A stretch of DNA of 42,466 nt. Source: Streptosporangiales bacterium. Its GTDB lineage: Bacteria > Actinomycetota > Actinomycetes > Streptosporangiales > Streptosporangiaceae. Below are positions 24,933 to 31,898 of the stretch, in pieces. The notes beneath the pieces are model-generated. The model was not told the DNA's origin, made no database searches, and was given only the letters and a program-made list of their open reading frames with translations. Position 1 is the first letter of the stretch; every line of letters starts with the position of its first letter. Position numbers and translations under genes: made by a program. The DNA is taken from positions 1 to 42,466 of the forward strand of contig WRBL01000013.1 in NCBI GenBank assembly GCA_009784565.1, in the 5' to 3' direction.

Positions 24933-25138
24933 GCAAGCAGCAGCAGAAGCTGCGGGTCGACTGGACCGCGTGCGTCGGCAACGGTGCCTGCGCCGAACTG
25001 CTCCCGGAACTCATCGAACTCGACGAGTGGGGCTATCCCGTCGTCGACGGCCGCCCGCTCCCCGTTCTCCTGGAACGCGAGGCCCGCTCCGCCGTCGCGG
25101 CCTGTCCCAAGCTCGCCCTCAGGCTGATGCAGTCCTAA
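24929..25138 (+). CDS. Small ferredoxin, probably [3Fe-4S] type
   Basis: 69 aa. The Cys pattern DWTACVGNGAC...AACPKLAL gives C-x5-C and a distant C-P, the usual three-ligand layout of actinobacterial 3Fe-4S ferredoxins. It overlaps the NuoF-like stop (ATGA), so the two are made together. It is the probable electron acceptor or donor of the NuoF-like subunit. Confidence 0.9.
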   Translation: MSKQQQKLRVDWTACVGNGACAELLPELIELDEWGYPVVDGRPLPVLLEREARSAVAACPKLALRLMQS

Positions 25139-25158
25139 CCCCCCGCCACTCCCCGCAG

Positions 25159-25198
25159 GAACGGTCCGCGGCGTGCCCCCGTGCGCCCCGGGCCGTTC
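25159..25198 (+). terminator. Hairpin after the electron-transfer operon
   Basis: GAACGGTCC (25159-25167) pairs with GGGCCGTTC (25190-25198) with one wobble, followed by a short T-rich stretch (TGCTTTG). It lies 20 nt after the ferredoxin stop, so it is a plausible terminator. Confidence 0.45.
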
Positions 25199-25213
25199 TG
25201 CTTTGTCCCGCCC

Positions 25214-25243
25214 TTGACGCGGCATTATGGCAGTGCCTATATT
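25214..25243 (+). promoter_or_regulatory. Promoter of the MFS exporter gene
   Basis: TTGACG (25214-25219) and TATATT (25238-25243) are 18 nt apart, about 38 nt before the first start codon. Both hexamers are close to the vegetative consensus. Confidence 0.6.
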
Positions 25244-25259
25244 TTGAGGGTAACTTTCA

Positions 25260-25279
25260 TTTCAGAGTCACACCTGAAA
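25260..25279. promoter_or_regulatory. Candidate TetR operator in the MFS leader
   Basis: TTTCAG (25260-25265) and CTGAAA (25274-25279) are inverted arms with 8 nt between, immediately before the start codon and downstream of the promoter. The TetR gene at 26827 is the probable ligand-controlled repressor. Confidence 0.45.
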
Positions 25280-25280
25280 G

Positions 25281-26894
25281 ATGGTGACTGTCATGAAGGA
25301 ATCGACTCGCCGCTGGTGGGCGATGGTGGCGATCGCCCTCAGCACGCTCGTCGTCTCGCTCGACCTGACCGTGCTCACCCTGGCCCTGCCGACCATCGGC
25401 CGGACCATGCACGGCTCCACCGGAGACCTGCAGTGGGTCACCGACGCCTACTCCCTGGTCATGGCCGCGCTCATGCTCCCCGCCGGACTGCTCGGCGACC
25501 GCTACGGGCGCAAGCGGCTGCTCCTCGCCTCGCTGGTCGTCTTCGCTGTCAGCTCGGTCTGGGTCGCCTATTCCACGGGCATCGGGGAACTGATCGCGGC
25601 CCGGGCGGTGCTCGGCGTCGGCGCGGCCGCGATCTTCCCGATGGCGATCGCCGTCGTCTCCGTGCTGTTCCGCGAGGACGAGCGGCAGCGGGCCATCATG
25701 ATGCTGGCCGCCGCGATGTTCGTCAGCTACCCGGCCGGGCCGGTCCTCGGCGGGTTCCTGCTCGACCATTTCTGGTGGGGCTCGGTCTTCCTGATCAACG
25801 TGCCGGTCGTGGCGCTGGCGATCCCGGCCGTGATGTTCCTGCTGCCCGAGTCACGGTCGCAGTCGAAGCCGTCGCTGGATGCCGGCGGCATCGCGATCTC
25901 GAGCGCGGGGCTGATCGCGCTCACCTACGGCTTCATCCGCGCCGGGGAGCGGGGCTGGAGCGACCCCGTCGCGCTCGCGACGATGATCGCGGGTGCCGTC
26001 GCCCTGGTGCTGTTCGTCGGGTGGGAGCGGCGCACCGTCGCGGCCGGCCGGGCGCCGCTGGTGGACCTCGCCCTGTTCAGGGTGGCGGGTTTCCGCTGGG
26101 GCACGATCCTCATGATGTGCGTAACGTTCGCGATGTTCGGCCTGATGTTCACCGTGCCGCTGTACTTCCAGGACGTCCGGGGCCTGGCGCCGCTGGCCGC
26201 GGGAGTGCGGATGCTGCCGATGGTCGGCGGGATGCTCGTCGGCATGGCGCTGGGCGGCAAGCTGTCCGCCGACCGGGAATCGAAGGCAGGGGAAGCTCTC
26301 CCGCCGGTGGTCTCGGCCAAGGCGGCGGCGACCGCCGGGTTCGGCACCATGGCCCTCGGCCTGGCGGTCGGAGCGTTCACGGCCCCCGGGTCCTCGACCG
26401 GGTTCGCGCTGACCTGGATCGCGGTCATGGGCGTCGGCCTGGGCATCGCGCTTCCGTCGGCGATGAACGCGGCGGTGGCCCAGCTGAGCGAGGAACGCAG
26501 CGCGTCGGGCGGCGCCCTGATCCAGGCCGTCCGGCAGGTCGGCGCGACCATCGGAGTGGCGATACTCGGCACCGTCATCAGCAACGCCTACGCCGCCCGC
26601 CTGCCTTCGCTCGCGCATCTTCCGGCGGCGGCCGCGGCCGCGGTGCGGTCCGGCGTGGCCGGGGGAGCGGACGTCGCCCAGGCGGCATCGTCTCCCGTCC
26701 TGCTGGGACAGGTCCGGTCGGCGTTCGTCGGCGGCATGGACGTCATGCTGTGGACCTGCGCCGGGATCGCGATCGCCAGCGCGCTGCTGGCCTGGATGTT
26801 CCTGCCGAGGCGGTCCGGCGGGCAGAATGAGGAACGTGACGCACGCGAACCCGAGACCGGACATCGTCCACCACGGCAGCCTGCGGGAACGTAA
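25281..26894 (+). CDS. MFS drug exporter, DHA2 family (14 TM)
   Basis: 537 aa with about fourteen TM helices, the size of DHA2 drug:H+ antiporters. Motif D1 reads LDLTVLTLALPTI, motif A GLLGDRYGRKRLLL and motif C GPVLGGFLL. It should export drugs or an endogenous metabolite using the proton gradient. ATG 25293 is an alternative start. The 3' end overlaps the TetR gene by 68 nt in another frame. Together with the palindrome in its leader this makes a typical efflux pump plus repressor pair. Substrate cannot be told. Confidence 0.93.
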   Translation: MVTVMKESTRRWWAMVAIALSTLVVSLDLTVLTLALPTIGRTMHGSTGDLQWVTDAYSLVMAALMLPAGLLGDRYGRKRLLLASLVVFAVSSVWVAYSTGIGELIAARAVLGVGAAAIFPMAIAVVSVLFREDERQRAIMMLAAAMFVSYPAGPVLGGFLLDHFWWGSVFLINVPVVALAIPAVMFLLPESRSQSKPSLDAGGIAISSAGLIALTYGFIRAGERGWSDPVALATMIAGAVALVLFVGWERRTVAAGRAPLVDLALFRVAGFRWGTILMMCVTFAMFGLMFTVPLYFQDVRGLAPLAAGVRMLPMVGGMLVGMALGGKLSADRESKAGEALPPVVSAKAAATAGFGTMALGLAVGAFTAPGSSTGFALTWIAVMGVGLGIALPSAMNAAVAQLSEERSASGGALIQAVRQVGATIGVAILGTVISNAYAARLPSLAHLPAAAAAAVRSGVAGGADVAQAASSPVLLGQVRSAFVGGMDVMLWTCAGIAIASALLAWMFLPRRSGGQNEERDAREPETGHRPPRQPAGT

Positions 26895-27465
26895 GAAGGC
26901 CCGGACGCGTGCTTCCATCCGGGAGCACGCGCTCCGGCTGTTCTTCGCCCAGGGGTACGCCGAGACCACGGTGGAACAGATCGCCGCCGCCGCCGAAGTG
27001 TCGCCGTCTACCTTCTTTCGCTACTTCCCGACCAAGGAAGACGTCGTCCTCCACGACGACATGGACGTGCTGCTGCAGAACGCGATCGAAGCCCAGCCGC
27101 CGGAACTGTCCCCGGTCGCCGCGATCCGGGCGGCGGCCCGGTCCGCCGTGGAATCGTTCGGCCCGGAGCAACTGGAACTGTTCCGGGCGTCCACCGAGCT
27201 GACCATGACCGTCCCGGAGGTCCGGGCCCGGGCCATGGACGAGTTCGCCCGGACCATCGATCAGATCGCCGCCGCTGTGGCCGCGCGGGCCGGGCAGTCC
27301 GCTCCCGACCTGGACGCGCGAGTCCTGGCTGGCGCGGTCGTCGGCGTGATCATGTCGGTCACCATGCCCTGGGCCGAGGTCGCCGCCGGGGAAGCCGGTG
27401 TCCGGTCCCTCTTTGACCGCATCGACGAGGGCCTGGCCCTCCTGGAAGCAGGCCTTCCCCTGTAA
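26827..27465 (+). CDS. TetR-family regulator of the MFS exporter
   Basis: 212 aa. The HTH is TTVEQIAAAAEVSPSTFFRYF followed by PTKEDVV. A longer basic lead (SLRERKKARTRASI) precedes it. The C-terminal half is helical and resembles AcrR-type ligand domains. The start lies inside the exporter gene, and GTG 26836 with GAGGAAC before it is also possible. It probably represses the exporter by binding 25260-25279 and is released by a pump substrate. Confidence 0.9.
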   Translation: MRNVTHANPRPDIVHHGSLRERKKARTRASIREHALRLFFAQGYAETTVEQIAAAAEVSPSTFFRYFPTKEDVVLHDDMDVLLQNAIEAQPPELSPVAAIRAAARSAVESFGPEQLELFRASTELTMTVPEVRARAMDEFARTIDQIAAAVAARAGQSAPDLDARVLAGAVVGVIMSVTMPWAEVAAGEAGVRSLFDRIDEGLALLEAGLPL

Positions 27466-27518
27466 CCGTCTTCGGAGGGCCGGTTACTTGCGGACGCGGA
27501 ACCGAAGGATGGTGACGG

Positions 27519-28034
27519 GTGGGTTATCTCGGGCGTCAGCGGCGCCAGGTCCGCTGGGACCTCGCTGCCTCGACCGTCGCTGATGCGGTCGCGACCGTCC
27601 TGCGGCATGAGGGACGTAGGCCTCCGTTCATTCCCGGCCGGGTGCGGGTGTTCGTCAACGACGACGGGCGGTTGCGGGCCGGGATTCTCAGCAGCCGGGT
27701 CCATGGCCGTCCTGTCCTCAGGGGCAGCCTTGAAGCTCGCGATGGCGGGACTGTCCTCGACGGGATCATCCGGGAGTCGCCCTTCCAGATTCTCACTCCG
27801 GTGATCGTCGCCGTAGGTGCTGTTGTCATGGGGTTCATAGCCGTGGACCACATGTTCATGGGGGACGCCCTTGTGGCCGTCATCGGAGTGTTCTGCCTCG
27901 TTGCGGGGACCTGGGTGGCGTGGACGTCGCTGAGGTCGAGGACCTCGGAATTCGACTCCGACTGCGAGGAACTGCTGGAAGGCCTGGGCTGGCTCACGTC
28001 GCCGGGAGGAAAGTCATCCGGACGACGGGAATGA
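27519..28034 (+). CDS. Unrecognised two-TM membrane protein
   Basis: 171 aa from GTG with AAGGA nine bases upstream. I do not recognise the family. The first 85 residues are a soluble basic part with predicted strands (GRVRVFVNDDGRLRAGIL). Two adjacent TM helices follow (about 91-112 and 117-138), then an acidic tail (EFDSDCEELLEGL). GC3 and codon use look like real coding sequence. It stands between the TetR gene and pirin with no operon link. Confidence 0.55.
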   Translation: MGYLGRQRRQVRWDLAASTVADAVATVLRHEGRRPPFIPGRVRVFVNDDGRLRAGILSSRVHGRPVLRGSLEARDGGTVLDGIIRESPFQILTPVIVAVGAVVMGFIAVDHMFMGDALVAVIGVFCLVAGTWVAWTSLRSRTSEFDSDCEELLEGLGWLTSPGGKSSGRRE

Positions 28035-28112
28035 TGACGTGTCATGTAGTGTTGGCGCACTTGCCTGCCTCGATAAAGGGGTATGGGCAGGTCAGATCGA
28101 AGGAGCGTCAAC

Positions 28113-29114
28113 ATGCCAGCCGTAACCGTGGACAATCTCCTGGTCCTGCCGAGGGTCACCGAGCCAGCGCCGACCGCCGAGGAACGATCCGTCGCCCAGG
28201 TAACGACCGCGCCGTCCGCCTACGAGGGGGAGGGGTTCCCGGTCCGGCGGGCGTTCGCCGGGGTCGGCATGCGGGAGCTTGACCCCTTCATCCACATGGA
28301 CCAGATGGGCGAGGTCGAGTACGCCGCCGGGGAGCCGAAGGGAACCCCGTGGCATCCGCACCGCGGCTTCGAGACCGTCACCTACATGATCGACGGCACG
28401 TTCCGCCACCAGGACTCCAACGGGGGCGGCGGCCTGATCACCAACGGCGACACCCAGTGGATGACCGCCGGCGGCGGCATCCTGCACATCGAGGAGCCGC
28501 CGGAGGAACTGGTGGCCAGCGGCGGCCTGTTCCACGGCTTCCAGCTCTGGGTCAACCTGCCGCGCGCGCTGAAGATGACCCAGCCTCGTTACCAGGACAT
28601 CCGCGCGGGCCAGGTGGCCCTGCTCACCTCGGCCGACGGCGGCGCCCTGCTGCGGGTCATCGCCGGCTCGGTCGACGGTCACGACGGTCCCGGCTCCACC
28701 CACACGCCGATCACCCTGGTCCACGCGACCGTGTCGCCGGGCGCCCAGGTCCGGCTGCCGTGGCGGTCGGACTTCAACGCCCTCGGCTACGTCCTCGCGG
28801 GCTCCGGCTACGTCGGCGCCGACCGCCGCCCGGTCCACACCGGCCAGCTCGCGGTCTTCGGCCACGGAGAGTCCCTGACCATCGGCGCGGACACCGTCAT
28901 GGACGGCCCCAGCCCGTCCCTGGACATCCTGCTCCTAGGCGGCCAGCCGATCCGCGAGCCCGTCGCCACCTACGGCCCGTTCGTCATGAACACCCGGGCC
29001 GAACTGGTGCAGGCCTTCGAGGACTACCAGAAGGGCCGCCTGGGCAGCATCCCCGCCCAGCCCGCCAGCGAGGTCGTCCCCGAGGACTCCCACCCCGGCC
29101 ACGACGTCCTGTAA
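28113..29114 (+). CDS. Pirin-family bicupin protein
   Basis: 333 aa from ATG 28113, with AGGAG seven bases upstream. The N-terminal cupin has the metal site HPHRGFETVTY with His-x-His, and the second pair in ILHIEEP (His and Glu). Other pirin signatures are GDTQWMTAGGGI and FHGFQLWVNLP. A C-terminal cupin (about 190-290) follows, with SPGAQVRLPW and GYVLAGSGYVGAD. Pirins bind Fe and act as redox-sensing cofactors or as quercetinase-like dioxygenases. Nothing nearby points to its target. Confidence 0.93.
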   Translation: MPAVTVDNLLVLPRVTEPAPTAEERSVAQVTTAPSAYEGEGFPVRRAFAGVGMRELDPFIHMDQMGEVEYAAGEPKGTPWHPHRGFETVTYMIDGTFRHQDSNGGGGLITNGDTQWMTAGGGILHIEEPPEELVASGGLFHGFQLWVNLPRALKMTQPRYQDIRAGQVALLTSADGGALLRVIAGSVDGHDGPGSTHTPITLVHATVSPGAQVRLPWRSDFNALGYVLAGSGYVGADRRPVHTGQLAVFGHGESLTIGADTVMDGPSPSLDILLLGGQPIREPVATYGPFVMNTRAELVQAFEDYQKGRLGSIPAQPASEVVPEDSHPGHDVL

Positions 29115-29389
29115 ACCGCTTCCGAGCGGCGTTGGCTCCGGCCCGCTACCGGACCACGCTCTGGCGTCCCGGCGTACACTCGCGGTCTCTGCGAGGGTGC
29201 GCCGGCTCGGCCGCCCTTCGCCGTGGACAGGCCTCAGCCCGGTACGCGGCCGCACCGGGGTCAGGGCAGCACGGTCAACCACCACCCTGGCCACCCGCTA
29301 TCCGCACCAGTTCACGCGTTCGACGGGCGCGCCTGGCGGTCAAAGCGGACGTAGAACCAGAAGCGGGTACCCGGTTACAGTTGACGGCC
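29115..29389. other. Intergenic stretch with no recognised feature
   Basis: I looked for tRNA, small ORFs and strong hairpins in this 275-nt gap and found none I can support. The upstream promoter of the small acidic protein must lie here, but no clear -35/-10 pair stands out. Confidence 0.4.
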
Positions 29390-29800
29390 ATGAGCCTCGC
29401 GCTATGGCCGGTCTTCCAAGATGGCCAAAAGCACAGCCTTTGCGATGAGGGCGTCCCCGTGTTCCGTGCCTATGAGGAACTGGACGCGATAGCCGTCGCA
29501 GCCGGGCGCAGGCCGCTGGAGTCCTTCGACGAACACGCCGATGTTCCGGCCGCCGTAGTCGCGCGGCTGGCCGAAGAGGCACAGGACCTGCCAGACCTCT
29601 CTGCCTTCCCGGTCGTCTGGCATGACCCCGCTGACGCGGTGGCAACCATTGACGGGATCCTTTCCGCGCTCGCCTCCCCGGACCTCGAATGGGATGGCCG
29701 CGAGGACCCCGAGGAAGTCTCGAACGGACTGAAGAGCATCCGCCAGGTCCTTCAGCAGGCGGTCGTACGCCGGGCGCGCTTTAACTTCACTATCGCGTGA
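29390..29800 (+). CDS. Unrecognised small acidic protein
   Basis: 136 aa from ATG 29390 (MSLALWPVFQDG). The same frame is open far upstream but only as a shadow of pirin. Composition is acidic (ESFDEHADVP, EWDGREDPEEV), with one Cys and a helical C-terminus that ends in basic residues (VVRRARFNFTIA). It has no signal peptide or TM helix. It is similar in size and character to immunity-like or SUKH-like cytosolic proteins, but I cannot name a family. The start has no strong ribosome site. Confidence 0.6.
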   Translation: MSLALWPVFQDGQKHSLCDEGVPVFRAYEELDAIAVAAGRRPLESFDEHADVPAAVVARLAEEAQDLPDLSAFPVVWHDPADAVATIDGILSALASPDLEWDGREDPEEVSNGLKSIRQVLQQAVVRRARFNFTIA

Positions 29801-30125
29801 TCGCGCCCCGGCCAGAATTCGAGGGCAAGGCGCCAGTGCCCGGGTTCTGGCTGGTCCCGGGCTGAGGCGGTGCGGGCAGGCGGGTGGCTGAGGCGCTGGC
29901 TGAGGGTGGAGCCGTGACCCCGATGCGGCCGCCTGCCGGACTTGGCTCTCGCTCGGGTCGAGGGCGGCCGGGCCGTCACGACCCCGCCCAGACCGCGGGG
30001 CCGCGCCGGAACGCCGGAGCGTGGTACCGGAGGCCGACCGGGTGCCGCAAGCGTGGGTGCGGGAGGCTGTCCTGCCCGGGCCCGCGCCGACCCCGTCCAC
30101 GGCGTCTCTAGCCGGAAACGCGGAA

Positions 30126-30175
30126 GGGGTGTGTGTCGGCTTGGTCGCGGTAACGACCAAACAGGCACACACCCC
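30126..30175. repeat. Two-tier 50-bp palindrome between convergent genes
   Basis: The outer arms GGGGTGTGTG (30126-30135) and CACACACCCC (30166-30175) are perfect. Symmetric 5-nt internal loops follow (TCGGC, ACAGG), and then perfect inner arms TTGGTCG (30141-30147) and CGACCAA (30154-30160) around CGGTAA. It lies in a 441-nt gap (29801-30241) without a convincing gene, between convergent genes. It may be a bidirectional terminator or a mobile palindromic element. Confidence 0.6.
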
Positions 30176-30241
30176 ACGCAGTGAATGCGGATATAGGGGA
30201 TAAATCCCCAGTCACCCCCGTCAGCGGAGGCGGGGCTGCTG

Positions 30242-31810
30242 CTACGAGCCGCTGCCCTTCAGCAGGGTGAGCAGGTTGGTGCCGTTGGGGGAGCCGAGGC
30301 CGGTGCAGGCATCCCATCCGGGGCCGGCGCTGTAGGCGCCGTTGTTGCCGGAGGTGATGTCGTTGAACCCGGTCGCGGCCTTGCCCGCGGTCACGCCGCT
30401 GTAGAGCGACGTCTGGATCAGGCCGAACTTCTTGCCGGTCGACTGGGCCAGCCGCGCGATGAGGCCCGCCCACAGCGGCGCCACCGCGCTGGTGCCGCCG
30501 ACCACGGTCTGCTGGCCGTCCACGACGACCGAGTAGCCGGTCGTCGGGTCGGCGTTGCCGGCCACGTCCGGGACCCCGCGGCCGGACGTCGAGCCGCCCG
30601 ACTGGTTCGGCACGCCGGCCTGGGCCTGCCAGGACGGCAGGGCGAACACGTCGCTGACGCCGCCGCCGGTCGCGCCCTCGTTGGAAGCGGTCTCGTTCCA
30701 CACGACCTCGGAGGAGATCGTGGTGCCCGAGCCCTGCAGCGTGGTCCCGCCGCAGGCCAGCGCGTGCGGCGACGACGCCGGGAAGTCGGCGTGCTGCTTG
30801 TTGTCGGTGGCGCCGTCGGTGCTGCCGTTGTCGCCGGACGCGCAGCACACGGTCACGCCGAGCGTGGCCGCGTCGGCGAGGGCGTTGTCCAGCGAGGTGC
30901 GGCTGGCCGCGGCCCAGGAGTCCTCGGGCCCGCCCCAGCTGATCGACACGACGGTCGGCGTGGGGGTGGCGTGGACGGCGTTGGAGATCGCGTCGATGAA
31001 GCCCTGGTCGGTGTTGGGCGCGAAGTACACCTTCTGGGCGGCCTTGGGGGCGACCGCGCCGGCCACCTGGATGTCCAGTTCGACTTCCCCGTCGGCCTGG
31101 CTGCCCGTGGTGTTCTTGCCGCCGTCGACGCTGACGTCCGTGATGGACGGCACCGGCATCTTCAGCCCGCTGAAGTAGGTCTGCATGTCCTGGGTGGTGT
31201 AGCCGCCGCCCAGTTCGATGATCGCGATGGTCTGCCCGGTCCCGTCGGTGTTCGCCGGGAACGCGTACAGGTCGGCCACCTGCAGTGCCGTGTAGGACGA
31301 GGCCGCGGACGCCTTGGCCTGCGGCAGGGCCCGGAACTGGGCCCGGGCCTGCGGCCGCGAGTCCAGCCCGAGCACCGCCGTCACGACCTCGTGCACCGCC
31401 GAGGGCACCGAGAGCCCGCCGGTGCGGTACCGGTGGGTCACGTTCCCGCTCCCGTTCGGGGCCGGGCTCTCGACCTGGGACAGCTTCGTGCCGAACGCCG
31501 CCTCCAGCTTCGCGGCCGTCCCGGCGACCTTCAGCAGCCGCTGCCCGGGCAGGATCTCGGTGACCCGGAGCCCGTGCTCCTCTGCCGTCTCAGTGGCCTG
31601 CTTGATGTCTTCTGGTGACGCTCCATAGCGTGCGGCCAGTTCCGCGGGCGTGATCGTGGTGCTGCCCGTGACCAGGTCCTGCGGCAGTTCGGCCCGCCGC
31701 CGGAGCACGAGCGTGACGGTGATCTCCTCATCTGGGTTGACGGTCCCCGACTGCTGCGCGCCCGGCAGTGCTCCCCGTTCGCTTCCCGGGAGCGGCACGA
31801 GTTCTGGCAT
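30242..31810 (-). CDS. Sedolisin-family (S53, kumamolisin-like) serine-carboxyl peptidase
   Basis: 522 aa from ATG 31810, preceded by GGGGGAAATTC; an upstream in-frame ATG has no such site. An activation propeptide (about 25-165) holds the pro-kumamolisin segments. The catalytic domain has Glu242 and Asp246 in GEVELDI, the oxyanion Asp327 in CASGDNGS and Ser441 in GGTSAVAP. The Ca2+ site is formed by FNDITSGNN (Asp484) and GPGWD (Asp500). Family members are acid-stable endopeptidases that process themselves. No signal peptide is seen, which is common in this family in actinomycetes. The inherited export route is unclear. Confidence 0.92.
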   Translation of the reverse strand: MPELVPLPGSERGALPGAQQSGTVNPDEEITVTLVLRRRAELPQDLVTGSTTITPAELAARYGASPEDIKQATETAEEHGLRVTEILPGQRLLKVAGTAAKLEAAFGTKLSQVESPAPNGSGNVTHRYRTGGLSVPSAVHEVVTAVLGLDSRPQARAQFRALPQAKASAASSYTALQVADLYAFPANTDGTGQTIAIIELGGGYTTQDMQTYFSGLKMPVPSITDVSVDGGKNTTGSQADGEVELDIQVAGAVAPKAAQKVYFAPNTDQGFIDAISNAVHATPTPTVVSISWGGPEDSWAAASRTSLDNALADAATLGVTVCCASGDNGSTDGATDNKQHADFPASSPHALACGGTTLQGSGTTISSEVVWNETASNEGATGGGVSDVFALPSWQAQAGVPNQSGGSTSGRGVPDVAGNADPTTGYSVVVDGQQTVVGGTSAVAPLWAGLIARLAQSTGKKFGLIQTSLYSGVTAGKAATGFNDITSGNNGAYSAGPGWDACTGLGSPNGTNLLTLLKGSGS

Positions 31811-31898
31811 GAATTTCCCCCTAGGCTTAGTAGGTCTTAGGGAGATTCTTTCGTGATCAGGCCGCCGTCGCGCAACAGATTCGGGGAGTATCTGTCCG

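Noticed and set aside
29115..29389. A possible tRNA or other RNA gene in the gap after pirin.
   Set aside because: No cloverleaf, TTCGAATCC-like arm or anticodon stem could be found.
28349..29389. Upstream extension of the small acidic protein by about 350 codons.
   Set aside because: The extension lies in a shadow frame of pirin with Arg/Pro-rich content. The ATG at 29390 begins the protein-like part.
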